A DNA stretch of 64,000 bases from Chromobacterium vaccinii. GTDB taxonomy: Bacteria > Pseudomonadota > Gammaproteobacteria > Burkholderiales > Chromobacteriaceae. The stretch spans positions 62,001 to 126,000 of the forward strand of contig NZ_JZJL01000003.1 in the NCBI RefSeq assembly GCF_000971335.1, in the 5' to 3' direction. The position numbers and the translations under genes were made by a program. The notes below the pieces were generated by a model. That model ran no database searches. It was not told where the DNA came from and was given only the letters and a program-made list of their open reading frames with translations. Positions 10,604 to 19,338 of the stretch are shown here, piece after piece; the first letter of the stretch is position 1; each line of letters opens with the position of its first letter.

Positions 10604-11281
10604 TCAGAACGGCGCCGGTGCCTCGAATTCCATCTCCTCGAAAGTCACCGGGTGGCGCAACACCAGCCGCGACGCGTGCAGCAGCAGGCGATCGGCCTTG
10701 GCCAGCGCCTCCGGCGGCGCGTAGATGTCGTCGCCGAGGATGGGGTGGCCGGACTCCAGGTGCAGCATGTGCATGCGCAGCTGGTGGGCGCGGCCGGTTT
10801 GCGGATCCAGCTCCATCCGGCTGAGGTTGCGGCCGGTGTCGCGCAGAATCACCCGGTAATGGGTGATGGCTTCCTTGCCCTCGTCGAAATCCACCTTCTG
10901 CCGCGGCCGGTTCGGCCAATCGATGATCAGCGGCAGGTCCACGGTGCCGCTATTGCTTTCCACGATGCCGTCCACCACCGCGATGTAGCGCTTCTTCACC
11001 TTGCGGTCCATGAAGGCGATGGACAGCGCGCGCTGCATCTCCGGGCCGCGGCCCATCACCACCAGGCCGGAGGTGTCCATGTCCAGACGGTGCACGGTCA
11101 GCGCGTCCGGGTAAACCTTCTGCGCGCGGCTGATCAGGCAGTCGGCCTTGTCCTCGCCCCGCCCCGGCACCGACAACAGGCCGCTGGGCTTGTCCAGCAC
11201 CAGGAGGCAGCTGTCGGCGTAGATCACGGAAAGGCCGGTGTCCGGCGGCGGGTTGTAGTGTTCCAGGTTGTGTCTTTGCAT
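10604..11281 (-). CDS. rluA: RluA-family pseudouridine synthase
   Basis: The family isomerises uridine in RNA; E. coli RluA acts on 23S rRNA U746 and tRNA U32. The 225-residue length and the absence of an S4 domain fit RluA rather than RluC/RluD. The N terminus has VLDKPSGLLSVPGRG, the catalytic aspartate is in VHRLDMDTSGL near residue 67, and GRAHQLRMHM lies near residue 165. These match E. coli RluA closely as I recall it. The gene converges on queF. Confidence 0.88.
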   Translation of the reverse strand: MQRHNLEHYNPPPDTGLSVIYADSCLLVLDKPSGLLSVPGRGEDKADCLISRAQKVYPDALTVHRLDMDTSGLVVMGRGPEMQRALSIAFMDRKVKKRYIAVVDGIVESNSGTVDLPLIIDWPNRPRQKVDFDEGKEAITHYRVILRDTGRNLSRMELDPQTGRAHQLRMHMLHLESGHPILGDDIYAPPEALAKADRLLLHASRLVLRHPVTFEEMEFEAPAPF

Positions 11282-11435
11282 TGAAAACGGCTTTTAAGAA
11301 AAACGATTTGGCGGCGATTATCGGCGTTAAAGCCTTGCGCCACAAGCTGTTACCGTCTTTTCTCCGCGGCGCTGTCACTTGAAATCCCGCTCGGCAGCCA
11401 TCACCCTGTCCAGACAAGACGACAAAGGACGCATC

Positions 11436-12143
11436 ATGACGGAACGATTCTATCAAGACCCCTACCAGACCCGCCTGGCCACCCGCGTGCTAAGCCACGA
11501 CGACGCCGGCCTCGCGCTGGAAGACACGCTGTGCTACCCGCTGGGCGGCGGCCAGCCCGGCGACAGCGCCACGCTTACGCTGGCCGACGGCGCGACGCTG
11601 CGCATCGCCGATACCCGCCGCGACCGCGAGACCCGCGCCATCCTGCACCAGACCGAGAGCGATGCCCGCCTCGCGCCGGGAACCGAGGTGACGCTGGAGC
11701 TGGACTGGGATCGCCGCTACCGCCACATGCGCATCCACACCTGTCTGCATTTGCTGGGCGTGGTGATCAAGGCCGGCGTCACCGGCGGCAACATGACCGC
11801 GGAATCCGGCCGGCTGGACTTCGCGCTGCCGGAAGGCATGGAGCTGGACAAGGAGCGTATCGAGGCCGAGCTGAACCGGCTGGTGGAGGCCGACCTGCCC
11901 CTCGCGGTGAAAATGACCAGCGGCGAAGCGCTGAAGGCGCAGCCCGAGCTGATCCGCACCATGTCGGTGACGCCGCCCTTGCACCTGCCGGAGATCCGGC
12001 TGATCGAGGTGGAGGGCGTGGATCTGCAGCCCTGCGGCGGCACCCATGTCGCGCGCACCGGCGAAGTGGGCCGGGTGCGGGTGAAAAAGATAGAAAGCAA
12101 GGGCGCGCGCAACAAGCGAGTGGTGGTGGAGTTGGCGGAATGA
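11436..12143 (+). CDS. AlaX-type alanyl-tRNA editing protein
   Basis: This 235-residue trans-editing hydrolase is related to the AlaRS editing domain and removes mischarged Ser or Gly from tRNA-Ala. The zinc-binding HxxxH is in RIHTCLHLLG near residue 95, and the partner CxxxH is in QPCGGTHVA near residue 198. Both match the AlaRS/ThrRS second additional domain. The N-terminal glycine-rich CYPLGGGQPGD loop is also typical. ATG 11436 is the conserved start. The stop overlaps the following MOSC gene by four bases. Confidence 0.9.
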   Translation: MTERFYQDPYQTRLATRVLSHDDAGLALEDTLCYPLGGGQPGDSATLTLADGATLRIADTRRDRETRAILHQTESDARLAPGTEVTLELDWDRRYRHMRIHTCLHLLGVVIKAGVTGGNMTAESGRLDFALPEGMELDKERIEAELNRLVEADLPLAVKMTSGEALKAQPELIRTMSVTPPLHLPEIRLIEVEGVDLQPCGGTHVARTGEVGRVRVKKIESKGARNKRVVVELAE

Positions 12144-12832
12144 GCCGGGAAACCGTCATCGGCTGCGTGCTGGCGGTATTGACCGGCAAAGCCGTCCCCT
12201 TCGTCCGCCCCGACGCGCTCAGCGCCATCGCCAAGCAGCCGCTGGCTGGACGCGCATCCCTGGGCGCGCTGGGCCTGGCTGGCGACGAGCAAGGCGATCC
12301 CCGCTACCACGGCGGCCCGCACAAGGCGGTGCATCTGTACGCCTTCGAGCATTACACCCGCTGGCGCGACGAAATCGGCCCGCGTCCGGCGCTGGAGCAC
12401 CCCGGCGGATTCGGCGAAAACCTGAGCACTCTGGGCATGGACGAGACCACGCTGTGCCTGGGCGACCAGCTGGCTATCGGCTCCGCGGTGCTGGAGATCT
12501 CCCAGGGCCGCCAGCCTTGCTGGAAGCTCAATCACCGTTTCGACCAGCGCGACATGGCCAAACGCTTGCAGGACAGCGGCCGCACCGGCTGGTACTGCCG
12601 GGTGCTGCGCGAGGGCGATGTCGGCGCCGGCGACGACATCCGCCTGCTAGCGCGCCCGCATCCCGAATGGACGCTGGCGCGGCTGGCCGACGTCTTCTAC
12701 CGCCGCGGCCTGGAACGGGAGCTGCTGCTGGAGATCGCCCGGCTGCCGCTGGTGGAGTCCTGGCGGCAGCTGATCGAGAAAAGGCTGGAAAGCGGCCAGC
12801 TGGAAGACTGGAGCCGCCGGCTGGACGGCTAG
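12140..12832 (+). CDS. MOSC domain protein (YiiM-like)
   Basis: MOSC domains carry molybdenum-cofactor-linked sulfur chemistry; YiiM-type proteins detoxify N-hydroxylated bases with a Moco enzyme. This 230-residue protein has GDEQGDPRYHGGPHKAVHLY near residues 48-68 and the conserved cysteine in GRQPCWKLN near residue 122. The C-terminal third (about 170-230) looks like the helical 3-alpha domain. An ATGA overlap with alaX indicates co-translation, which is an odd partner for tRNA editing. Confidence 0.87.
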   Translation: MSRETVIGCVLAVLTGKAVPFVRPDALSAIAKQPLAGRASLGALGLAGDEQGDPRYHGGPHKAVHLYAFEHYTRWRDEIGPRPALEHPGGFGENLSTLGMDETTLCLGDQLAIGSAVLEISQGRQPCWKLNHRFDQRDMAKRLQDSGRTGWYCRVLREGDVGAGDDIRLLARPHPEWTLARLADVFYRRGLERELLLEIARLPLVESWRQLIEKRLESGQLEDWSRRLDG

Positions 12833-12840
12833 GCAAGCAA

Positions 12841-12865
12841 AACGGGGACCGAACCGGTCCCCGTT
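12841..12865. terminator. Hairpin between the MOSC gene and the POT gene
   Basis: The near-perfect stem AACGGGGACCG-AAC-CGGTCCCCGTT lies between convergent genes. U tracts are weak on both sides, so termination strength is uncertain. Confidence 0.6.
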
Positions 12866-12886
12866 GCTATTTGGCGGATGCCGCGC

Positions 12887-14374
12887 TCAGCGGGCGTCCA
12901 ACGCCATTTCATGTTCCGGATGCTCCGGCTTCTCGTCCAGCGTCATCCGGTGCAGCCACGGCGCGATGATGATGGTCACGATCGCGATCGCGCCGGTCAC
13001 CACGCCGATCTGGGTGAACACGCGGCTATAGATCTCCAGCGTGGCCAGCGGGCTGGTGACGTTGTCCGGCGCGGCGGTCAGGCCCGCCACCCAGCCAGCG
13101 ATCACCGACGACGCGGCCGAGGTCAGGAACCATGCGCCCATGATGAAGCCCATCAGGCGCTGCGGCACCAATTGCGCCACCATCGCCAGGCCCAGGCCGG
13201 AGATCAACAGCTCGCCCACGCTCTGCAGCAGATAGCTCAGCACCATCCAGTTGGACGACACCAGGCCCTGAGCGTTGGCGTACTTGGCGCCCAGCGGCAG
13301 CACCAGGAAGGCGCCGGCGCACAACACCATGCCGATCGCGAACTTGTGCGGCATCGGCAGGCGGTTGCCCAGCGTGTTGTAGCAGAGGGCGAGCAGCGGG
13401 CTGGCCAGCATGATCCAGAATGGATTCAGCGACTGGAACTGCTCCGGCTGCACCGGGATGCCGAATAGCGTGTGCTCGGTGTTGTGGATGGCGAAGAAGT
13501 TCAGCGACAGCGGCATCTGGTTGTACAGCACGAAGAATACCGTCGCCTGCAGCATCAGGATGGCGGCCACGATCATCTTCTTGCGCTCGGCGCCCTTCAG
13601 CAGCAGCGTTTCCTTGACGTACAGGCCCACCACGCCGATGGACAGCGCGGCCAGCACCACGTTGGCGATGATCTCGTGCTTCAACAGCAGCGCGGCGGCG
13701 GCGCAGGCGACCACCACGCCGGCCAGCACCGCCAGCCAGATGGACAGCTTGGGCGTGCGGAAGTCGGCGTCGGAACCGTATTCCTTCACCCAGCCTTGCA
13801 TCAGGATGAAGTTGGCGACGGTGATCAGCATGCCCACCACCGACAGCGCGAAAGCGTGGGCGTAGCCGAACTTGTCGGCCAGCCAGGGCGTGGCCAGCAT
13901 CGACAGCAGAGAACCGATATTGATCGCCATGTAGTACATGGTGAACGCGCCGTCCAGGCGAGGATCGTTCTCCTCGTAGCACTTGGACAGCAGCGACGAC
14001 GGGTTGGCCTTGAACAGGCCGTTGCCCACCGCGATGGTGCCCATGCCCAGGTACAGCAGGCTGATGTGGTCGGCCGACGCGGTGACCATCGCGTAACCGG
14101 CGGTCAGCACCAGCGCGCCCAGCAGAATGGTGCGCTTGGTGCCCAGCACCTTGTCGCCCAGCCAGCCGCCGACGGCGATCAGGCCGTACACCAGCGCGAT
14201 GAAAGACGAAAACAGCGTGAAGGAGTCAGCCTCGCGCAGGCCCAGGGCCTTCACCAGGTAGACGGCCAGGATGCCCTGCAAGCCGTAGAAGCCGAAACGC
14301 TCCCAGAATTCGATCGAGAAGATCAGGTAGAACGGCTTGGGCTGGCGCAAGGGATTGAGCGCAGACGACGTCAT
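12887..14374 (-). CDS. POT-family proton-dependent oligopeptide transporter
   Basis: This 495-residue inner-membrane major-facilitator protein takes up di- and tripeptides with protons. The family signature [10 protein letters not shown] (ExxERFxxYG) lies in the first membrane helix near residue 27. The second POT signature region, [37 protein letters not shown], lies near residues 123-160. About 14 hydrophobic segments are visible, as in DtpA-D. The C terminus is short and charged with several His/Glu. It is monocistronic with a long upstream gap. Confidence 0.93.
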   Translation of the reverse strand: MTSSALNPLRQPKPFYLIFSIEFWERFGFYGLQGILAVYLVKALGLREADSFTLFSSFIALVYGLIAVGGWLGDKVLGTKRTILLGALVLTAGYAMVTASADHISLLYLGMGTIAVGNGLFKANPSSLLSKCYEENDPRLDGAFTMYYMAINIGSLLSMLATPWLADKFGYAHAFALSVVGMLITVANFILMQGWVKEYGSDADFRTPKLSIWLAVLAGVVVACAAAALLLKHEIIANVVLAALSIGVVGLYVKETLLLKGAERKKMIVAAILMLQATVFFVLYNQMPLSLNFFAIHNTEHTLFGIPVQPEQFQSLNPFWIMLASPLLALCYNTLGNRLPMPHKFAIGMVLCAGAFLVLPLGAKYANAQGLVSSNWMVLSYLLQSVGELLISGLGLAMVAQLVPQRLMGFIMGAWFLTSAASSVIAGWVAGLTAAPDNVTSPLATLEIYSRVFTQIGVVTGAIAIVTIIIAPWLHRMTLDEKPEHPEHEMALDAR

Positions 14375-14809
14375 TATGGGTTCCTTGTAATCAGAACTGC
14401 CGCGGACCCGGGAAAAAATCCTGCATGGCGGAATGACGGTAAGACAGGCACCCGCGGTGCCGGCCGTTGCCAGTCACGCCAGGGTGAGACAGACAGTGGT
14501 CACTACTGAAAAATAAGGCAAACTCATGCCATCATTCAAAAAAGCATGGCAAATAGCGCTTTTGCTCTATGAAAGATAGCGTCCAGGAACTATTGATGAA
14601 CGAAGTAGTCGGACCTGTCAATGCGGGGAGAAGAAATCAGGCGCGAATACCCGCATGGCAAGGACGGGATTCGAGAATGCGACAGTATTTTACAAATCAG
14701 AATGCTGCCAAACTGGTTAATGCAAGAACAAATGCAGTTCATTGACATATTTAAGCAATATAATTGCTTTTATATCAAGACAACATCCATTCCCCGCCAA
14801 TTCCCGTCC
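14375..14809. other. 435-base intergenic region between the POT transporter and lysR
   Basis: I see no credible gene here. The base composition is clearly AT-richer than in the neighbouring genes. It must hold the POT promoter on the minus strand. A small perfect inverted repeat AAGCAAT-ATA-ATTGCTT lies near 14754-14770, within an AT-rich patch that could be the end of the lysR transcript. Confidence 0.5.
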
Positions 14810-15733
14810 TCACCCGCGCAAAGCCGCCAGCCTGCTGTCCAGCTCGCTCCCCCGCCGGCGCAAAGCATCCACGAAACGCAGCGGCAACGGCGACACCGGA
14901 CGGAACTGCGGCAACACCAGCTGCACCGAAAACGGAATGGCTTCGGCCAGCGGCCTTACCGCCACCCCTCTGCCCGCCTCGGCCAGCGCCGTCAAAGGAT
15001 TGACGATGGCCACCCCCAGGCCCAGCCTCACCATCTCGCAAACCGAAGCCGCGCTATGGCTGGACAGCTGCAGCCGCCGCGCCACGCCTTCGCGCGCGAA
15101 CCAGGCGTCCACCTGCTGCCGGTAGCTGTCGCTGGCCGCCAGGCTGATGAAGGACAGGCCGTCGAAATCGCGCGCGTCCAACCTGCGCTTTTCCGCCAGC
15201 GGATGCGTCGCCGGAAGCACGCACAGCTCGTCCCCCTGCCATAAAGGCTGCGCCAGGCAACCAGCCGGAGCCTGCTGCTGCTCGGTCAGGCCCAGGTCGA
15301 AACGCTGCGCGGCCAGCCATTCCTCCAGCCACGGCGACTCCTGCGGACAGATGTCCACGCCGACATCGGGAAAATCGGCGGCGAAATCGGCGCAAGCCGC
15401 CGGCAACAAGGCCTGCGCAAACACTGGCAGGCAGGCGATGGCCAATTGGCCGCCGGCGAACCGGCGGATGGCATCCGCGCTGGCGACGATGCGCTCCAGG
15501 CCGACGAAGCTGCGCTCTACCTCGGCGAACAGCTGCAATGCCTGCTGGGTGGGCCGCAACCGGCCGTGGCCGCGCTCGAACAGGGCCAAACCCACCAGCT
15601 GCTCGCAGCGCGCCAGCTCGCGGCTGACCGTCGGTTGCGAGGTATGCAGCAAGCGCGCGGCGCCGCTGACGCTGCCGCTGGTCATCACCGCCCGGAATAC
15701 CTCGACGTGACGCAGATTGATCGACACGGCCAC
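14810..15733 (-). CDS. lysR: LysR-type regulator of lysA
   Basis: This 307-residue LysR-type transcriptional activator carries an N-terminal winged helix-turn-helix (SGSVSGAARLLHTSQPTVSREL, residues about 17-40) and a C-terminal periplasmic-binding-like effector domain. Stretches such as IACLPVFAQALLPA, PQESPWLEEWLAAQR and SHSAASVCEMVRLGLG match E. coli LysR itself, not just the family. The start codon is GTG; GTG 15727 with GGGAG upstream is an alternative. It is divergent from lysA, so it most likely activates lysA in response to diaminopimelate/lysine, as in E. coli. Confidence 0.9.
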   Translation of the reverse strand: MAVSINLRHVEVFRAVMTSGSVSGAARLLHTSQPTVSRELARCEQLVGLALFERGHGRLRPTQQALQLFAEVERSFVGLERIVASADAIRRFAGGQLAIACLPVFAQALLPAACADFAADFPDVGVDICPQESPWLEEWLAAQRFDLGLTEQQQAPAGCLAQPLWQGDELCVLPATHPLAEKRRLDARDFDGLSFISLAASDSYRQQVDAWFAREGVARRLQLSSHSAASVCEMVRLGLGVAIVNPLTALAEAGRGVAVRPLAEAIPFSVQLVLPQFRPVSPLPLRFVDALRRRGSELDSRLAALRG

Positions 15734-15849
15734 TCCCGTTTCCTGAATTCAATCCATATCATAAATGAAAGGACTGGCAACAAATTGCTATTTTATTTTT
15801 GCATCCTGTAGGCGGATCATAGCTTGAAACCCCAACCGGAATAGCCGCC
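15734..15849. promoter_or_regulatory. lysR-lysA divergent control region
   Basis: This 116-base AT-rich interval lies between the divergent regulator and its likely target. Both promoters and the LysR site must lie here. I could not single out one convincing operator by eye. Confidence 0.5.
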
Positions 15850-17079
15850 ATGCACGCTTTCGACCACCGCCAGCTCGCCGACATCGCCCGCCGGCACGGC
15901 ACCCCGCTATGGGTCTACGATGCCGGGGCCATCCGCCAGCGCATCGCTCAGCTTAAGGCGTTCGATACCATACGCTACGCGCAGAAGGCCAACTCCAACA
16001 CCCACATCCTGCGGCTGATGCGCGCCGAGGGCGTGAAGGTGGACGCGGTGTCGCTGGGCGAGATCGAACGCGCGCTGGCCGCCGGCTACCGCGCCGGCGG
16101 CGAGGACGCCGACATCGTGTTCACCGCCGACGTGCTGGACCGGCCGACGCTGGCCAGGGTGGTGGCCGAGAACATTCCGGTCAACGCCGGCTCCATCGAC
16201 ATGCTGCGCCAGCTGGGCGAAGCCGCGCCCGGCCATCCGGTATGGCTGCGCATCAATCCCGGCTTCGGCCACGGCCACAGCCAGAAAACCAACACCGGCG
16301 GCGAAAACAGCAAACACGGCATCTGGCACGGCGACCTGGACGAAGCACTGCAGGCCATCCGCCAGTTCAAGCTGCGGCTGGTGGGCGTGCACATGCACAT
16401 CGGCTCCGGCGTCGACTACGGCCACCTGGAGCAGGTGTGCGGCGCCATGGTGGACCTGGTGGCGAAGCTGGACTGCGACATCGAGGCCATCTCCGCCGGC
16501 GGCGGCCTGTCCATCCCCTATCGCGACGGCGAGCCGCGCATCGACACCGGGCATTATTTCCAATTATGGGACGCCGCCCGCCGGCGGATCGCCGAGCGCC
16601 TCGGCCATCCGGTGCGGCTGGAAATCGAGCCCGGCCGCTTCCTGGTGGCAGAATCCGGCGCGCTGCTCGCCGAAGTGCGCGCGGTGAAGAATATGGGGAG
16701 CCGCCGCTTCGCGCTGGTGGACGCCGGCTTCAACGACCTGATGCGGCCCTCGCTGTACGGCAGCTACCACCACATCACCGTGCTGGACGCCGACGGCCAT
16801 GAAAAAACCGGCGCGGAGGATACCGTGGTGGCCGGGCCGCTGTGCGAATCCGGCGACGTGTTCACCCAACAGGAAGGCGGCACCGTGGAAACCCGGCCGC
16901 TGCCGCCGGCGGCGGTCGGCGACCTGATGGTGTTCCATGACGCCGGCGCCTATGGCGCATCGATGTCGTCCAATTACAACAGCCGGCCGCTGCTGGCCGA
17001 GGTGCTGGTGGATGGCGGCGAGCCCAGGCTGATCCGCCGCCGCCAGACCATGGCCGAGCTGCTGGCGCTCGAAGCCTGA
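15850..17079 (+). CDS. lysA: Diaminopimelate decarboxylase
   Basis: This PLP enzyme of 409 residues converts meso-diaminopimelate to lysine, the last step of the pathway. The PLP lysine is in RYAQKANSNTHIL near residue 47. Further family blocks are GFGHGHSQKTNTGGENSKHGIW, HMHIGSGVDY, the glycine-rich SAGGGLSIPY, EIEPGRFLVA and the C-terminal PLCESGDVFT and GAYGASMSSNYNSRP. The similarity is to the E. coli type of LysA, including its divergent LysR partner. A strong terminator follows. Confidence 0.94.
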   Translation: MHAFDHRQLADIARRHGTPLWVYDAGAIRQRIAQLKAFDTIRYAQKANSNTHILRLMRAEGVKVDAVSLGEIERALAAGYRAGGEDADIVFTADVLDRPTLARVVAENIPVNAGSIDMLRQLGEAAPGHPVWLRINPGFGHGHSQKTNTGGENSKHGIWHGDLDEALQAIRQFKLRLVGVHMHIGSGVDYGHLEQVCGAMVDLVAKLDCDIEAISAGGGLSIPYRDGEPRIDTGHYFQLWDAARRRIAERLGHPVRLEIEPGRFLVAESGALLAEVRAVKNMGSRRFALVDAGFNDLMRPSLYGSYHHITVLDADGHEKTGAEDTVVAGPLCESGDVFTQQEGGTVETRPLPPAAVGDLMVFHDAGAYGASMSSNYNSRPLLAEVLVDGGEPRLIRRRQTMAELLALEA

Positions 17080-17100
17080 GCGGCCCAACGCAGGACGCAA

Positions 17101-17125
17101 AAAAGCCGGACGTCGTCCGGCTTTT
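17101..17125. terminator. Bidirectional terminator after lysA
   Basis: The perfect stem AAAAGCCGGAC-GTC-GTCCGGCTTTT lies between convergent genes, with A and T runs on either side. Confidence 0.9.
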
Positions 17126-17154
17126 TCGCACATTCCGTCAAACCCGGGCCGGAA

Positions 17155-17469
17155 TCAGCCCTTCTGTTCCATCTTGTTGATGACGAACTTGACGCCCGGC
17201 ACCTTCTCGGCGGCCTGGCCGGCCTTGAACATCTGCTGATCGTCGGTCATCACGCCTTCGATCGTCACTTCGCCCTTCTTGCTGGACACCTTCAGGTCCA
17301 GCGGCTTCAGGTCCGGCTCGGCGTCCAAAACCTGTTTGACGCTGACGGCCAACTGTTCGTCGGTCGGCGCGGCCACCGCCGCGTCGTCGGCATAGACTGC
17401 ATGGGCGGCGAAAGCGCCGGAGCAGGCCAGAGCGGCCAACAGCAGGGTGCGGCTTGCGATTCGTTTCAT
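17155..17469 (-). CDS. Periplasmic BON-domain protein
   Basis: This 104-residue secreted protein has a clear signal peptide (MKRIASRTLLLAALACSGAFAAHA) and one BON domain over about residues 40-102 (LKPLDLKVSSKKGEVTIEG, then a GVKFVINKM strand). BON domains bind membranes or peptidoglycan and occur in OsmY-like stress proteins. GGAGAAAACG precedes the ATG at 17469. It is divergent from mltA, another envelope gene, with about 200 bases between them. Confidence 0.85.
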   Translation of the reverse strand: MKRIASRTLLLAALACSGAFAAHAVYADDAAVAAPTDEQLAVSVKQVLDAEPDLKPLDLKVSSKKGEVTIEGVMTDDQQMFKAGQAAEKVPGVKFVINKMEQKG

Positions 17470-17670
17470 CGTTTTCTCCAAATTTCTCGCGACGATGGCC
17501 GTTCGGCACCCGCGCCGACGGCCATATCCATGGGACCCGTCCATGTTAACGATGAAACTTTTCGGTTTTGTTTCAGCTCCATGACTTCACATCTGCCCGG
17601 CATCACGTCGGGCCGTCCATCAGGTTACAATCCAGACCATCTACCACGGGAAGGCCATCCGGCCCCAAGC

Positions 17671-18930
17671 ATGAAGCAGACACTGTTCAAGAAAAGCTGG
17701 CCGCTATGGCTGGCCTTGCTGGCGCTGGCCGGCTGCACCACCACCCCTTCCGTCGTCCCCGGCCTCCCGGCTCCCGGCATCCCTGCCGGAGCCGACAGCG
17801 CCAGCCCGGCCGCCCTTCCCGCCTGGAACGATCAGGCCGTCGGCGACACGATCCAAGGCCTGCGCCAAAGCTGCCGGACCCTGCAGAAGAAACCAGCCTG
17901 GAGCGGCGTCTGCCGCGAGGCCGGCGCGCTGGCGGACAACGACGCCGACGCCGCGCGCCGCTTCTTCGAAAACCGCTTCACCGCCTGGAAGCTGCGCGAC
18001 GGCGGCCGCGACAGCGGCCTGATCACCGGTTACTACGAGCCGCTGCTCAACGGCAGCCTCAACCGCTCCGAACGCACGCCGTGGCCGGTCTACGGCGCGC
18101 CGCGCGACATGGTCAGCGTCGACGTGCCGATGAACCAGCGCAATCGCGGCGTGCTGCGCGCCAAACAGACCGGTCCCGGCCGGCTGGCGCTGGCAGCAGG
18201 CGGCAATATCGAAATCAACCCGGCCGACTTCCCCGCCGATCCGCGCGGCATCCGCATGAAGGGCAGACTGTCCGGCTCCCGCCTGCTGCCCTACTTCACC
18301 CGCGGCCAGATCAACCAGGGCAGCATCGCCGGCAGCGCGCCGGTGATCGCCTGGGTCGAGGATCCGGTGGAGCTGTTCTTCCTGCAGGTGCAGGGCTCCG
18401 GCCGCATCCAGCTGGACGACGGCAGCTTCCTGCACGTCGGCTTCGCCGACCAGAACGGCTATCCCTACCAGTCGATAGGAAAATGGCTGGTGGACAAGGG
18501 CGAAATGACGCTGGGGCAGGCGTCGATGCAGGGGATCAAGGATTGGCTGGCGAAAAACCCGCAGCGCCGCGACGAACTGCTGGCGGTCAACCAGAGCTAT
18601 ATCTTCTTCAAGCAATTGCCAGGCGACAACGGCGGGCCGATCGGCGCGCTGGGCGTGCCGCTGACCGGCGGCTACAGCATCGCGGTGGACCCGCGCTACA
18701 TCCCGCTGGGCGCGCCGGTCTACCTGTCCACCACCTGGCCCCACTCCAGCGAGCCGCTGACCCGGCTGGTGCATGCCCAGGATACCGGCAGCGCGATCAA
18801 GGGCGCGCTGCGCGCCGACCTGTTCTGGGGCTACGGCACCGAGGCCGGCATGTATGCCGGCCGGATGAAGCAGCAAGGCAGCCTGTGGCTGCTGCTGCCC
18901 AAGGGCTTGTCGCCCGGCGCCGCGCTGTAA
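17671..18930 (+). CDS. mltA: Membrane-bound lytic murein transglycosylase A
   Basis: MltA cleaves peptidoglycan glycan strands, forming 1,6-anhydro ends. The 419-residue product is an outer-membrane lipoprotein with a signal peptide ending in the lipobox LAGC near residue 21. The MltA barrel has GYYEPLLNGS near residue 126 and DPVELFFLQVQGSGRI near 245. The 3D domain with its catalytic aspartate is in AQDTGSAIKGALRADLFWG near residues 370-390. The start at 17671 is set by the lipoprotein signal. A terminator follows. Confidence 0.94.
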   Translation: MKQTLFKKSWPLWLALLALAGCTTTPSVVPGLPAPGIPAGADSASPAALPAWNDQAVGDTIQGLRQSCRTLQKKPAWSGVCREAGALADNDADAARRFFENRFTAWKLRDGGRDSGLITGYYEPLLNGSLNRSERTPWPVYGAPRDMVSVDVPMNQRNRGVLRAKQTGPGRLALAAGGNIEINPADFPADPRGIRMKGRLSGSRLLPYFTRGQINQGSIAGSAPVIAWVEDPVELFFLQVQGSGRIQLDDGSFLHVGFADQNGYPYQSIGKWLVDKGEMTLGQASMQGIKDWLAKNPQRRDELLAVNQSYIFFKQLPGDNGGPIGALGVPLTGGYSIAVDPRYIPLGAPVYLSTTWPHSSEPLTRLVHAQDTGSAIKGALRADLFWGYGTEAGMYAGRMKQQGSLWLLLPKGLSPGAAL

Positions 18931-18943
18931 CGCGCATCCCGGC

Positions 18944-18974
18944 AAACGGAGTCCACGGGCTCCGTTTTGGTTTT
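18944..18974 (+). terminator. Terminator after mltA
   Basis: The stem AAACGGAG-TCCACGGG-CTCCGTTT is followed by GGTTTT, 14 bases after the mltA stop. Confidence 0.75.
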
Positions 18975-18983
18975 AAAGCCGGC

Positions 18984-19238
18984 TCAGGCCGCCAGCGCGC
19001 GCGGCCGGCGGCGGGCGACGATAATGGGCGGAACAAGCGCGGCCGGCGCGGCCTCGCCGCCTTCCCGCTCCTCGTCGCGGCTCAAGGCGGTCTCCAACGC
19101 CCGGCTGGCCAGGAACAGCGCGCGCACCACTTCCGGCTGCCGGAGAACGGCGTGTTGCGACAACAGCTCGCCACTGAGCGGATCCACTCCAATGGCGAGG
19201 GCTTCCACTATGCTGCGGGCTTCGGCTGGCGACATCAT
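18984..19238 (-). CDS. Small uncharacterised protein with a GVDPLSGE motif
   Basis: This 84-residue protein has no function that I recognise. Its N-terminal half reads as helical with a central GVDPLSGELL turn followed by QPEVVRALFLASRALE. This pattern, roughly hydrophobic helix, GxDPxTGE and a second helix, recurs in small unknown proteobacterial proteins. The C-terminal part is low-complexity (Ala, Arg, Pro). GAGGAG six bases before ATG 19238 supports translation. It lies between mltA and the DUF1223 gene, and its role is not suggested by context. Confidence 0.6.
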   Translation of the reverse strand: MMSPAEARSIVEALAIGVDPLSGELLSQHAVLRQPEVVRALFLASRALETALSRDEEREGGEAAPAALVPPIIVARRRPRALAA

Positions 19239-19338
19239 GCAGGCTCCTCGGACTGATGGAACGACAATCCATGCCGCGAATATCGTGGCTGGACCCCGCA
19301 TAGGATCGGCATTCCCGGCGAAAAACGCACCTGTCTGT

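Noticed and set aside
14621-15244. Possible 207-residue gene antisense to lysR
   Set aside because: Most of it lies over the lysR coding region and the product is a typical antisense Gln/Arg/His-rich sequence.
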